Of a stretch of 64,000 nucleotides of DNA, positions 24,050-37,021 are shown piece after piece; the stretch's first letter is position 1, and each line of letters opens with the position of its first letter. The notes under the pieces were generated by a model that saw only the letters and a list, made by a program, of their open reading frames with translations, did no database searches and was not told the DNA's origin. The stretch covers positions 9,992,001 through 10,056,000 of the forward strand of contig OZ005604.1 in the NCBI GenBank assembly GCA_963930655.1, in the 5' to 3' direction. Source of the stretch: Myrica gale (Eukaryota; Streptophyta; Magnoliopsida; Fagales; Myricaceae). The position numbers and the translations under genes are program-made.

Positions 24050-27000
24050 GGTCCCTTTTTCAGTAACCAGTCTTAAATCATACTCTTCCGCCAATAAGTC
24101 TAACAAGATTCTCTTTTTGTTGCCTAATGCACTTTCCCCCTTTATTCTCTACGTTGTAGTATTTGATGCCATCGGTGAATATATAAGGAAGACGACTACC
24201 AAAATGATGATTACCTATCACAAAACCGTTAGATAAGTTTGCTGATAATAATCCAAAATAACATTAGATACATAAGATGAATAAACATACTCTCATAAGA
24301 CAAAAATACAAGTACAGTACAATTGGAAAGTAAAATAGTTTTGACATTTAACATTCGTGATCATATTTGCAGCCTCCCTAGCACACCCCCTTCCCCGAAA
24401 CAAAAATAAGACAAAAAAGTTTCCCCATTTTTTTCCGTGGTGATTTTTGCTGCCACCACAACGAGGGTAGAAGGGCCAAAATTTAAAAGAACACAAAGGC
24501 TAAAGCAGATGGATACAAAATAACATCTAATTATATGAGTACCAAAAAACAAATTTTCACTCTAAAATCCATTATCAAGCAATTACATATTTAATATAGC
24601 ATGACTAGTTGGAGGGTATACTCTCAGGGTAAAAAAAAAACATTATTATCCAATCTGATTAAATAATAAGTACACTCCTGAGTACCCTCGCACTATCTGG
24701 TAAATCAACACTTTTTGAGTCTTAAATATTGATTTTTAAAAATTGAAAAGACGTTTCATCTAAAAGGTCAACAAACTCTTTTATTCGAGGAACTTCAGAA
24801 AGGTAAAAGTTGTTGAACAATAAACACACTGTATGATAAAACCTCAACAAAAGGAAAAACATTCGACCTGAATTTGCTTCAAGTACATGCTAAGTACTAT
24901 TGTCCATTTCACAGAAAATGAGGATTACTGCTACTTTAAATAGCATATACCCAACTGTTGTATACCTTTTCTATAATTTGTTGAATAGTGGAGAATCAAC
25001 TCAGCCAATTTCCTATCCCACTTGCACACATAACACTTTCTTACAGACAAAAACTAGCTGTTAAGATTCCCTGTAAGGCTGCTATTCAACTGACAACAGC
25101 TTCCTTTGAAGGAATTTCGACAAGTAATGCACTCTTCCAAGGATTAACACGACCTTGTCTTCTTTTTTTCGCTTTAAATGGCCAAGTTCTGGTTAAGATT
25201 GCAAGAGTACTACATTGTATTCATATTTTCTTTTTCTTTTGCTGCAAGTAATTAAAGTTTTGTTGAAAAACAATCAGAGAAGGGGCCAATATTGGAAGTG
25301 CATGGGAAGCCTACGGGTGAATAACCATAAGGAAAATAAGAAGAGAGAAAAGACTAAAAGTAGAACCAAGACACAGAATGGGTGTCAAATAAATTCAAAA
25401 GGTACCTGCGAAACAAACAACGTGATAAAAGAAAAACATTCACAAAATCAATCTTCACCTTAGAGATAGGAAGCTCCTCTCCGTCAAACTCTTATTATTC
25501 CACACCCTAAAGATGTCCTTATTAAACATCACGGGGCCAAACCCAGACCTTTCAACACCTCCCACCCTCAAGACCTTGTTCAACAAACCACTGGCTGAAT
25601 GAGAGAATTTCGTACGACCCAATCAGCACTTAATATACCAAAGAAGAAAGGTCTCTGACTACAAGACAATGAAGCAGAAACTGGTCCTGCCCCCATCTTA
25701 GTTTCACAAAGAACATATGAATCTTGTTTGCCCTCCATCATTGTTATCATATGAACCTTAGACACCAGGGAGAGAATTAAAAGGCCATCTACAGCTTCCA
25801 ACTCCCACTCTCGGAATGGTCTATTGAATCCTCAGATTTATAATTAGCATTTGCTGCTCTCTCATCTACAGCACTGGAGAACATAAATATGCCCTTTAAG
25901 GAAAATCCCTTACCAGGGATTTTACGAAGCACAGTCCCTCCTCATATTATTTATCTTGCAGCTTAACCTCAATGAAAATTCAGTGACTCCACACCAAGCT
26001 AATACCAAAACGGTAATTTCATGAGCACTATTGCACCATCCTTTAAACTTTCATTGAGTAGCATATCAAAATAACCTTCACAAGACCCATTTGATTATAA
26101 CTCAACCTGCAAACTGCTGAACTCCTATAAGTCGACTAGATGACATCTAAACTCCTCCTCTTAACTATTATTTTTCTGGTTCATCCACCCAATATCAAAG
26201 CACACAATTTTCAACCTAAAGTTCGAAGCAACCATCACGGAATGGTTTTCGATGATATACTTGTTGAAGTAGAAGATATTCAATTTTTAGGAATGTAGTA
26301 GCCTTCCCACCCCCTACCCCCCCAAAAAAGAAAGAAAACAACAATGCACTATCCCATGGACTTTGAGGTCCTTATTCATCAAGATCGAAAGCTGCACACG
26401 TAGTAGAACATACTGAAAGTTCAATCATGAAAATGATTACATTGTTTTCATTAGTACATTAGGCAACAAAAAAGTCAACAACTTATTATTTCATCCTCTG
26501 TCTTTCCTCATCGGTATCTTAAATGTTTCAGGACTCGTTTGCCACCAAAAGAAAGCAGCAACATGGCCCTAAGTTGTCAAGATTGCAGCATAATTAAGCT
26601 ATATAACGTCTATCAAAATTTTATTACTGATGCAGCATCTTTCACACTCTCAAACATCAAAGATACAATTTATGCTATCAGTGGTTGCTCAATGAGAAAC
26701 TCTATTTTACCTATTTTATGTTCGTCGCCTATTCTCGAAAATCCAAACAGACCAGAACCAGTTCATATCAATCGAATGCAGCAAAAGATTGTCAAAACTT
26801 CCAACACGAATAACATGTTACAACATCCAATTGCACTCCGAAGAAAATTACATCACACCCTTTATCGGTTCCTCGGTAAACAAGCACAATATTTCAATAG
26901 AAACTAACTTATATATCATTTCCCATCTTCTTCTCTTTACGAACAGAGAGAGAGAGAGAGAGAGAGATTACGCAATAAAAGAAACTTTAAAACTGTGTAT

Positions 27001-27288
27001 GATATTACTTTAATAAACCCAAAACCATTGCTAAAGTTAATAATCCGATGCCTGAGGAGTCGGTCCGAATGTTAGTTCTAAACTACACACCAACGAAAAA
27101 ACTGGGAGAAATCGAAATTCAAGAACTAATTTAGTGGCGCTTTCGAAACGAAACGGTTTTGAATGAGAAAAAAAAAATTAGAAGAAAATGATTTCGCCGG
27201 CGACCAAAAAGTATAACAAAAGGTTGCGTTAAAGAAGAATAGGATGCTGCTTTCGCTTCCTTCACATATTTTGTTCACTTTCGTTTAC
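24050..27288 (-). other. probable 5' UTR intron of the TLC gene
   Basis: About 3.2 kb without a credible coding exon. A donor CAG|GTAAACG on the minus strand lies at 27288/27289, and the coding ATG is at 24049, so the simplest model is a long leader intron, possibly with extra leader exons. It contains a (GA)n run at about 26945-26968. The acceptor was not identified with certainty (candidates just upstream of 24050). Small ORFs here, including one of 122 codons on the plus strand (26539-26907), have no coding signature. Confidence 0.45.
26945..26968. repeat. (GA)n microsatellite
   Basis: A pure dinucleotide run inside the probable leader intron of the TLC gene. Confidence 0.9.
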
Positions 27289-27420
27289 CTGAATCGGGGA
27301 GAAACTTAACCCAAGGAAAACGCTGGAGAAAATCAGTTTTGAGAGGCAGGAGTCTCATGTGTTAGTTTCTTTGCTCAGAAGGTGACAAATACTACACATA
27401 CGCAGGAGGGATGGAGAAAC
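27289..27420 (-). promoter_or_regulatory. probable 5' UTR exon and promoter-proximal region of the TLC gene
   Basis: On the minus strand a stretch ending CCCCGATTCAG is followed by the donor GTAAACG. Position and strand fit the first, non-coding exon of the TLC gene. The transcription start was not located, and no TATA box was chosen with confidence. Confidence 0.35.
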
Positions 27421-28235
27421 CTGCTGGCCAAGTAAACTGGGTTCGTTGTACGGGCCCCACCTAAGAGCGCGAACTTTCTAGAGACATACACCAAAATTAG
27501 AGCTACCGCTACTTAAATTACAATCTACTTGCCCTCCAGATTCCTTTATTATGTTGTATCACAAGTGATATTGTTTTTTTAAACTTTTAAAGATTTTTTT
27601 TTGCACAATAGATAGCACTCGATCTAAGGAGCAAGTCGAAGCAAAGCTACAGTGCAGGTATCGTGCAATTGGTCTTGATAATATTCTGTAGAAAACGAGG
27701 ATCATTGAATTAATTGTTGCTGGAAAGAAGCTATGTTGCTGCTGTAATTTCGTTTCATATGGGTTCTGTTGAAAGATAGAAAGATTTAATGAACGGTTAT
27801 GTGATGAACAAACAACAAGGTGCTGGAATTAAAGAAGAAGTGTTAAGATAGTGCCTGCTGAAATTGGTTTCTGCGGAAGAGGAGAAAGAGTTATTATGTG
27901 AACTGTTGTTGGAAAATTATTTGTGGTGATTGGATTATCTTCTTCTATCTTGTGAAGAACTTAATAAGTGAGTTTAACAGTTAAAGAGAATACAACAAGT
28001 ATGGGAAAAATAAAATACATTTGGATCATCCTCAGTACATATTTTGCATTATATTGAAGAAAATACATTTGAAATTGCTAAGCCTTTTTGCTTTTCTACT
28101 TTTCTTGTTTCTTTTTGTCGTAATGGTAAATATGGGCCGGTATATGCAGAGCCCTTTAGAAAAGAAATATGTATTTTTCCCAATGACGAGAATACTCTGC
28201 ACCTAGCCCTTTTACATGTTTTTTTTTTCTAACTT
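27421..28235. other. intergenic region, no gene seen
   Basis: AT-rich DNA upstream of the TLC gene, presumably containing its promoter. No transposon ends, RNA genes or coding exons recognised. Confidence 0.4.
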
Positions 28236-28640
28236 TTACAAGCTATGTTTGCTTGTGACAGAACAGGAGTAATGACACCTGACAGAACCGGCAAAAAGTT
28301 CTTCTCCTGGCAATGGGTTTCCTTTAAAACTTGGACAACATTTGGAACAGAATTCAGTGTAGCTCAAGCTATATACATTTTCATGAGTTTTCTTGCGGAC
28401 AATGCAAAATGGGTCATCATTATTGAGAACTGTTACCTTTTGTAATTGAAGTTCTGAGTCTTCTAACAAAATCGAAAGGGTTCATTGATTTTGAGTCAAG
28501 CCAAGCACCGAATGCTATTTCTGCAATGATTTTGCTTAAAAGCAATTCATAGGTTCCAATATAGTCCTGAGAAATAGAAAAACTGATAATTGGTGTTTGT
28601 TTTGCTTTCTCCAAAAGAATCGGTTGCAGATAAGAACAAA
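28236..28640 (-). pseudogene. exon-like fragment of an unidentified gene
   Basis: On the minus strand an open stretch reads YLQPILLEKAKQTPIISFSI and IIAEIAFGAWLDSKSMNPFD, then FVRRLRTSITK followed by a donor-like AAAG|GTAACA near 28437. A second open frame continues to 28236 (DDPFCIVRKKTHENVYSL). Composition and length look protein-like, but upstream in-frame stops and the frame change argue for a gene relic. The parent family is not recognised. Confidence 0.3.
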
Positions 28641-28943
28641 ATAAATTCAGCCGAACTTTGAACTAGAAGCTGGTAACAGAGTTAGAGAAAAAAAAAAACT
28701 AAGTTATCCGGTACTAATAAGATAATATTGTTCTTTGATCAGGAGTTTGGTAAATAGCTTTAATTGCCTAATAAACTAAATGACCTTAAACCCACAGAGG
28801 ATTTGGTGTTCAACAAAACCAGAAGCTTTCACTTATCAAATTCGCTATACTCCATGATTTCAGTCTGCTCAAATTTTGCTTGATGGTGGTGGAGCTTGAG
28901 CTTATTCAGGTAAAAAGTTTTTAGAAAATGATATATTAGACAC
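28641..28943. other. intergenic, left flank of a solo LTR
   Basis: AT-rich sequence with nothing recognised. It abuts the reverse LTR at 28944. Confidence 0.4.
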
Positions 28944-31900
28944 TGTCACACGCCGAACACAGTCCCGTAGGGACAGTGACAGCCACGAGCAATCCCGAGG
29001 GAAAGCCCCAGCGAACTTAATCATACATACAACGGAATAGAATCGAGAGAGAGACGGGCCAAAACTCATCATGACTTATCTTACATATTAGATCTCAAAA
29101 GAAGGTTAGTAACTTAATTACATAACACATGGATTTACATAACCTAAGTGACAGACTACATCGGTCAACGGTCACCTACAACGAAATACATAAAAGTATT
29201 CTCTCTCAGGACATATAATCTTCCTGACTTCCTTCACCTGAAACATCTCGAATGATACATTTTGAAAACTGTGAGTCAAAAGACTCAGTAAGGGAAAACA
29301 TAAACTTATAAACATGAGTTTATGACTTGAATCATGAATATCATGGATAATCATAAATCTTGAAATACATGCATGCTTCATGCTTGCCTATGCACATGCA
29401 CTTGCTCTTGAAATGATACTCTAGAACTTAAAATGACTAATGGTCCTTGAAAAATATTCACTTCTTATTTTGTGGGCTACATACGCTCCATTTACCCCTG
29501 AAGTCAGGGTTGTGCGTTCCCGTTGGAACTGTCCCTTATTTCCCTTGGGGACATTACATCTGGTCGAACTAGCCCACCTTCTCGCATTCGTCCTTCAGTG
29601 TGGTTGCACTTACCTCTAGGATCACCCATCCTTCTCGCATTCCTCCTTCGGTATAGGTGTCCTTCTTGATGGTACGGTACCGACCAGAGCCCCTTAACTT
29701 AACTTGACATAAAACTTTTCTTGCTTTCATTGCATAAAAACTTCTTTTATAAATCATGCAATGCTCGTGTCATGTCATGTCATGCTTGCTTATGATGTTA
29801 TGCTTGTTCATGATAAATCATGTTGTGTACCATTCCAGTTTTCGTAAAAGGGTAAGTTTCTACTTACATCCACTTACGTCTTCTTGAGTTTCGGTATAAA
29901 GTTTCACCTACAAGCGATTCAAATACCTCACTTAGATGTTTAAGAAATTAATCACAAAGACATTCAAAGAAATACTCATAAATATTTCGGTTTTCCAAAA
30001 GTATGTATCTTTGAAAATACGATTTTGTTTACAAGAGATTACTTTAACTAGCTTTCATAAAACAATTTGAAGAAAAGCAATTAAACACATGCATCAAACA
30101 TCTCCAATAAGGTTGCTGATTGTACAACTATATATAACCCACTTATGATCACTTAAGTATAATAATTATTCCCATCAACATCATTGATTCCAAAACCTAC
30201 TTGTGAAATTCAACAACGGCATTTCATTCTAAGAATTCTAAGCCCAAAACAGCAACTTATTTACGTCTAATTTCTCTTCCCTTGTTCTATACTTTTCAGC
30301 ATACTATGCATGGACTAATAAACATCAAATTCCACCAATGTCAGCACATAATATGGATCTTTAAACTAAAGACCAGGTCCAAGAAGTCACCTATTAACTT
30401 CCCAAAGACAGCAATTGTAAACCTGAAAATTGATTAACATAATTTTATCTTCAACATGCGAAGGTTCTAAGCCCCAAATTTTCTGCAATTCATCTCTCTA
30501 AAGTGTTCAGATTCAGATCATCAAATATGGAATCATTCCTATCCTTGCATTTAGGGCCCTCCTTTGCATTTTATTTCATGTATTCCTCACGTACAATTAT
30601 CACCTTATGAAAACCAAATCAGGTTCTCAAGGCACGAAACAGTTCACCATAAATACCTTTAAAACCAACTCCAATAAAGAAATTTTTTGGTTATTTTCAG
30701 TTTCAGATTTGGCATGCAACACGTTTACTCTTTAGTTCTTGTCATTTTTCAAAATTTAAACTTTCCTCCTTATTTTTAATCACAACATACGTCAATCAAA
30801 TAGTAAATAATGGCACTATAGACAACAATCAAGCTCATCCGTTCATGCATGTAAGCAAAACCTCAAGATTCTAAAAAAAAAGTTAAAATAAAATCTAAGC
30901 TAAAAATCTTTAATGTTTCCCCACAAGTTAACAGAACTCATAATAAAATCTCAACCTCCACACCAACCACGTCATTCCCAAACATTTTTCTCAGCTTTAA
31001 CAACTCAAAATCAGTAACTTTAAACATTAATATTCGACCTCAAATCACAAAAGTCATAGCATTTAACTTGCATCCAACAAATCACAATATTCGACCATCA
31101 ACCAACCTACATGCATGCTAATATCCAACATCAAAATCCAAATCAGCCCTTCCTTCAACATAGCCCAAAACCATGGCCTTCAATCCCTTCCTCCATTAGA
31201 AATTTCACAACCAACCCAACACTACCACCAACAATACATTCAAAGAGAGTTTACAGTCAAGAAAATGCAATAAAACACCCTACAAAAACCTCTCTTCCTT
31301 TCTTTTCTTCTCCTTTCTCCTTCTTCTTCTAGGCCATCTACCTCCTCTTTTCTCCTTCTTCTTCTTCTTCTCGGCCACCACTCTCCCTATCTCTCTTTCC
31401 TTTTCGGCTTCTCTCCTTGGGCGTCCAAAGTGGTGCAAGATGAAGTGATGTGTGTGTAAGAGTGAAAGAAGGCCTTATCACGTGAAGGGGGGGAACAACT
31501 TTGTTTGTATCGCCCCATGTCATTGGCTGAAATGGGCTGCTGATTTAATGCACTTTGTCTTTTCCTCTTTTCTTGTTTTCTCTCTTTCACGTGAATCTCC
31601 TCTCTTGAATCTCATTCTTCTACTATTTCATCTTGTTTTATCTCTTATCGCATGGACTACTTTATAGGCACTTTAACTTATCTCTATTAAGCTAATAAGC
31701 ACACTAACTTATCTCTATTTAACTACTCTATAAGCACACTAACCTATTACTTAGTTCTTCATTAAACTATTATGTAAGCACACTAACTTATCACTTAATT
31801 CTCCTAATGATGCTTAAGACTACCTAATGGAGATTAAGGGTACTTAATTAAAACATGGAATAATCCACATACACTAACATAGAATTCACAATCATAATAT

Positions 31901-32226
31901 ATAATAAATTTTACTTAGAGAATTTCAGCTACAATAAGAAATAAAATACTCTCCAAATATCCTTGGCATTTAATTTAATAAATCATGGTAACATAATAAT
32001 AGATCAATGGAAAAATTAATTCATAAAGAAATCTACCTTGAGAAATTCGGCCATGACAATTATACTAACATAATTTCACATCATAATGAAAATACTTAAG
32101 GAAACTTATGGTTCAAAATATCATAATCAACTTAACATCTTACATTGGCCAAACAACGGCCCCTTGAATTTAAATCCAAAACAATTACATAGAGTAAATA
32201 GCAAAAATGCAATACAGGGTCTCACA
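28944..32226 (-). repeat. solo LTR, reverse orientation (family C relative, about 3.3 kb)
   Basis: On the minus strand it starts TGTGAGACCC and ends GTGTGACA. It shares the family C end (AATCCCGAGGGAAAG) and the stem-loop module. The outer arms, around 29240 and 29831, are decayed. Two or three hairpin units lie at 29565-29680, one with stem CACCTAT/ATGGGTG that needs a G-U pair. A CT-rich tract lies at 31290-31420 and GATAAG-type words at 31670-31800. Flanking pentamers differ (GACAC and CATTG), so no target duplication is visible. It seems older than the other family C copy. Confidence 0.8.
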
Positions 32227-33533
32227 CATTGGAGGTCATGGCATAAGTTGGTTCTGTTGGTTGATGTTGTAAGGTGGTTTTTGACAATTTGTTGGAGATT
32301 GTAAGTCAAGGCATATGTTGGTTCTGTTGGTTTTTGACAAGTTGGTTTTGTTGTGTGATGAAGTGATCTTTTGTGATATGTGTCTTTGATTATTTGTTTT
32401 TTTCAATTTATGATGATTGGTTTGTTTTTTAAATCTTGTTGGTTTATATGTTTTGTTATGTTTTTTAGGGCTTCTATACAATGATTGATTATTATGTTTG
32501 TGGTTTGTTTGTTCGTTTGTTTTAGATGGATACTAATGACTCTTCAGCAAATCAATTTATTTCATTTACTAATATCGACGATGACGTCGATGAGACCATA
32601 AATGTAGATGAGGGGCCTTCGGCCTCGAGTATTTCTTATCGCAAGCGTATGGGGAATAAGGAAGGGTCAATAGTTTGGGATCATTTCACAACATTAGATG
32701 GTTATGATCCAAGTGACTCGCTAGCTAATTGTAACTATTGTAGCAAGTAGTATCATTGTCACTCTAAATGCAATGAGACATCTACTATGTTGAACCATGT
32801 GTTATATGCATGTCTCAAGTGCCCATTTAACAATGAATCAATGGACAAGTATCAATTCAAAGGGGTTGGAGATCATGATGTTTCAAATCTAAGGGTTTAT
32901 AAGTATAATCTTGAAAATATAGGATTGACAATTGCAAAAATGATTATATGTGATAAAATGTCGTTTAGGGTTGTGGAAGGTCAAGACTTCATAAAAGTGT
33001 GTAGGGCTTTAAACTACGGTTTCAAGCCCCTTCTCGTGTCACCATAGCAAGAAATTGTATGAAACTTTATACGAGAGAGAAAGAGGAGTTGAAGAAGGTA
33101 TTCAAGTCTACTTGTCAACGAGTTTGTTTGACCATCGATACATGGACCTCCATGCGAAATCTCAAATACGTGTGTCTCATAGCGCACTTTATTGATAGTT
33201 GTTGGAACTTCAGAAAATGATAATTATTCAAGTTTGAGTGCAAGAAGTCGATTTGTTCCAACTAGATGGAACTAAACCTACCCTATGTTAGAGTCCGCTG
33301 ACAAGTTTCAGATAGACTTTATGCAGATGACGGTACACATGGAACCACTGGGATATGAGGATTGAGACACAGTTAGGGTGTTTGTGAAGTTTCTAAAAGT
33401 GCTTTTTGATGCCATTATTAAGGTTTTTGGTTCTTTGTATGTCATATAAAATACATGTTATAGTCAGATTTGTGGCATTCAATCAAACTTGATGAAAATG
33501 AACATAGTCTAATAATGTTCTTGTCAGTGCTAT
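32227..33533 (+). pseudogene. hAT transposase remnant with BED zinc finger, 5' part
   Basis: A frame from ATG at 32526 gives an acidic N-terminus (MDTNDSSANQF, DDDVDETINVDEG) and a BED-type zinc finger (SIVWDHFT, CNYCSK, then H-x-x-x-CNETS and LNHVLYAC; about 32660-32830). A stop lies inside the finger near 32748. The reading then goes on with FKGVGDHD and MIICDKMSFRVVEGQDFIKV (to about 33010), and in another frame MKLYTREKEELKKVF and RVCLTIDTWTSMRNLKYVCL (33060-33200), typical of plant RICESLEEPER/DAYSLEEPER-like hAT transposases. After about 33200 there is an internal deletion, and only traces of the C-terminal half remain (LYVT-like near 33435). The gene is cut at 33533 by a solo LTR and resumes at 56773. 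A small direct repeat containing GTTGGTTCTGTTGGTT lies at 32245-32335. Confidence 0.85.
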
Positions 33534-36500
33534 TGTGAGACCCCGAACTTCGCTTTTGCTTTCTTTCTATGTATTTGTTTTGATTAAACTCAAGGGGCCA
33601 TATTTTTGGCCAATGTATGACTTAACTTTAATACTTATGGTATTTAGTTTTATTATCATTGTGAAATTTTATTGGTGCAATATATTTTCGTAAGAGCCGA
33701 ATTTTTCAAGGTAGATTTCTTTTATGAACTAATTTTTCCATTTGCTTATAACTATGCCACCATGGTTTATGAAATTAAATATATGAAGAGAATTTTATTT
33801 CTTATTGCCGAAATTCTCTAAGTAGAAATCATTGCATAATAATCTATAGTTATGAAATTTATGTTGAGCATATAGATTATTTTTTGTCCTTGATTAGGTA
33901 GCCTTAATCACCTTTAGGTAGTCTTAAGCATCATTAAAAGTATTAAGTGATAAGTTGGTAGGTTTATAGGATAGCTTGATAAAGAATTAAAAGATAAGTC
34001 AATGTGTTTATATAGGAAATAAGTTAGAGTGTTTATCATAGAGATAAGTTGATATGTTTGTAAGGAGATAAGCTATTGTGTCTATTATAGAGATAGGTTA
34101 ATGTGCCTATGTGATAAGAGATATTAAGTGAAAGGCAAGAGGAGTTTACGTGATAGGAAAGAAGAGAAAGTTGAAATTTGTTGTTGGGTGAATCACGTGT
34201 ATGGCCTAAGAAAGAGAACAAGGAATTAAATTCTAGTAAGGGGATAAGACAAAGGCCAATGGGGGTAGGCGATACAAACAAGGGAAACTCCCCCCTTTCA
34301 CGCGAGAAAGCTTTCTTTCCAAACTTCACTTCATTTTGCTTCTCCCCATTTCATTTATCATCACTTCCCTTGCTTAGCTCTCCCTAGTGGCCGAACCATT
34401 TCACTTCTCCATTTCTCCAAGGCTTTCCTTTCCTCACTTCCAGCAGCTGCTTCATCTCTTTTCCCTCACCACAAGCTTCCCACAACCGAGAGTTAGAAGG
34501 GTAGAAGGTCCTGGTGTTAGCCGAGAGTCATAGTAGGAGATAAAGGTAAAGGTTTTGGTCCTTACATGCACATTCTTGTTCCTTTCTCTCCTAGGTCCTG
34601 ACCCTAAATATTTTTATGCTAGGTGTTCTCTTCCCTAATCAGCTCTTGTGTTCAGCACTACAAGGTAAGATAGGTTTGAGAAAATGGGATTTGTTGTTTT
34701 GGCCGAGTGTCTTGTGTCTTTTGTTTTGTAGATGCATGTATGTTAGATCTGATTAGGTTGGGTTGTTAGAAGATTTGCATGCATGTGATTGTTGTTGGCC
34801 AATAGGCTTGGAAATGGAAATCTAGTTAATGATAGAATGGTTTGGAGTTAGAAACCCTAAGTTGTCACGCCCCGAACGGCATCCCGCAGGGACCGTGACA
34901 GCCGCGAGCTATCCCCCGGATGGCTCCAGCGTTCTTACTTACTTACATACTTATGTGCTTACGGTGGAAACGTACAGGATCGCGAGGGATTCGAGCTAAA
35001 TCATACATAATCAGGGTTCTCATTAAGTTTGCATACAAAACACATATAACATATTAAAACGCAACTAGTGACGATCAAGCCACTATCATCAAAATTATGA
35101 ACATAATTCTTGTGCTTCTATGTCAGGTAGTCCTCCTGACTCTCTTCACCTGAGGCATCTTGAATGACACAATTTTGAAAACGTGAGTCAAAAAGACTCA
35201 GTAAGGGAAAGACATAAATTTGAAACATGCTCTTGACTTATGCTTGCTTAATCATGAAAAAAAACTTGATAAATGATGCACATGCATGTCATGGATATGC
35301 ATATCCTCTTGCTTAAATTCGGCCCCAGGCCCTTGAAAATATTTCTTTCGTACTTGCTTGTAAAATTGGCCCATGGCCCTTGAAAATCACTCATTCATAC
35401 TTGTGTCATTCTTGGCCTTTTCATAACTATTTCATATATCTTACTGTGGGCTCGCTCCATTTAACCCCTAAAGTCAGGGTTGTGCGTTCCCTTTGGAACC
35501 GTCCCCGAATTCCCTTGGAGACCTTACATACGGTCAAGCTAGAGCACCTTCTCGCATTCGTCCTTCAGTGGCTAGACATGACCCTTGGAGGCTCACACCT
35601 TCTCAATGTCCTTCAGTGTGGTTTGCACAGCCTCTTGGATTCACCCATCCTTCTCGCATTCGTCCTTCGGTATGGGAGTCCATCTTGAAGGTACGGTACC
35701 GACCAGTGCCCCTTGACTTAACTTATCGTTTCATTAAACTTTCCATAAAATCATTGCATAAACATTCTCTTTAGAAAAATTCATGCAATGCACATGTCAT
35801 GTCATGCTTGATCAAAATCTCATGCTTGTTCATGAAACGATGCAGTGTGTCATTCCAGTTTTGAAAAGAACCACTTACTATTCCACTTACACTTGGTCTT
35901 CCTTGGTAGTGTATAAGACACGTGGATCGCCTACAAGCGATTCAAATATTTCTTAGACTTTAAGAAATAGTACGTAATCATTAAATATTTGCATTTTTGA
36001 AATCGGTTATCAACCAAAGATATATATATATATCACTGAAATTCTTTTAATCATTTAAAATATTTTATTTACTCTTCTCTTTAACTAATATTCAAAACTT
36101 AGTTTATTAAATCATTAATATTTTTGTTGCAATATAATATATATTTATCCATGTCTTGATTAGGGTTTAATTAACACCAATGGATTTAGGATTAGACCTA
36201 AGTCTCTCATTATTTCATGTGCTCTACTTAAAACTTACATTAAACCACTAATAGCTTTAATCATGATTAAATCTTGATTTGGACCTTAAACCTCAGTTAA
36301 TCCGAAATACTAGCCCTACCTATTTCTTAGAGTATGAGCCCTTGCACATTAAGAGAACCATATATATGTAGAAAAAACAGATAAGGTTTAGACAATTGAG
36401 CAAGAGTTAAGGACGAAGAATCGAATTCCGAGGACGGAATTTCTGTAAGGAGGGGAGGATGTGAGACCCCGATTTTAGGTCTGTCAAGTTATTGCTTATG

Positions 36501-36562
36501 ACCTCTTAAGTACGTATTATTGCAAGTGTATGTATGATTAAATTTGTGATTTTTGAGGTAAG

Positions 36563-37021
36563 TGTCGACACATTGGAGCATAGTGTCGACACATTAGAGT
36601 AACACCCGAAAGTTTACCTTTTTCTGGAGCCCAAAGTGAATTTTGACTAAGTGTTGTAAGTGTCGACACCTTGGGTCATAGTGTCGACACATTAGACTGA
36701 CACCCGAATGTTTATATTTTTCCGGAAACTAGAGTGGTTTTTACTAAGTGTTGGAAGTGTCGACACCTTGAGTGATGGTGTCGACACATCCAACTAAAAC
36801 CCGAAAGTGTGCATTTTTCCAGAACTCCCGTGAATTTTGACCAAGTGATGGAAGTGTCGACACCTTGAGTGATGGTGTCGACACATCTAACTGAAACCCG
36901 AGAGTTTACATTTTTCCCACTTTGGCCAAGTGTTGGAAGTGTCGACACCGTGAGTGATGGTGTCGACACATCCTACTAAATGTGTTGTAAGTGTCGACAC
37001 CTTGAGTGATGGTGTCGACAC
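36563..37021. promoter_or_regulatory. array of 12 GTGTCGACAC palindromes in six pairs
   Basis: Each pair is two perfect 10-bp palindromes separated by exactly 11 bp (for example 36563-36572 with 36584-36593, 36660-36669 with 36681-36690, 36991-37000 with 37012-37021), that is 21 bp centre to centre or about two helical turns. In the inner pairs the spacer stays close to CTTGAGTGATG. Pairs repeat at roughly 85-100 bp, except that the last two lie closer together. The array lies in the likely U3 part of the LTR, so binding sites for a dimeric regulator are possible. The half-site TGTC resembles auxin response elements; this is only a similarity. Confidence 0.8.

Noticed and set aside
26539-26907. 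122-codon plus-strand ORF upstream of the TLC coding exons
   Set aside because: Lies opposite the probable leader intron of the TLC gene and lacks recognisable domains or splice context.
28944-32226. Target-site duplication for this solo LTR and for 15296-19379
   Set aside because: The flanking pentamers differ (GACAC/CATTG and GCTGG/ACTAA), so no duplication is claimed.
36712-36969. ORFs encoding repeated CRHHHSRCRHFQHLVK-like peptides in every family B LTR (also 42067, 50366, 55102, 57613, 62947)
   Set aside because: They are translations of the GTGTCGACAC palindrome array; the peptide repeat simply mirrors the DNA repeat, and no start context or conserved downstream gene supports them.
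36563-37021. CRISPR-like array of regularly repeated palindromes
   Set aside because: Repeats are 10 bp, spacing alternates, spacers are themselves similar, no cas genes, and the setting is a plant LTR.
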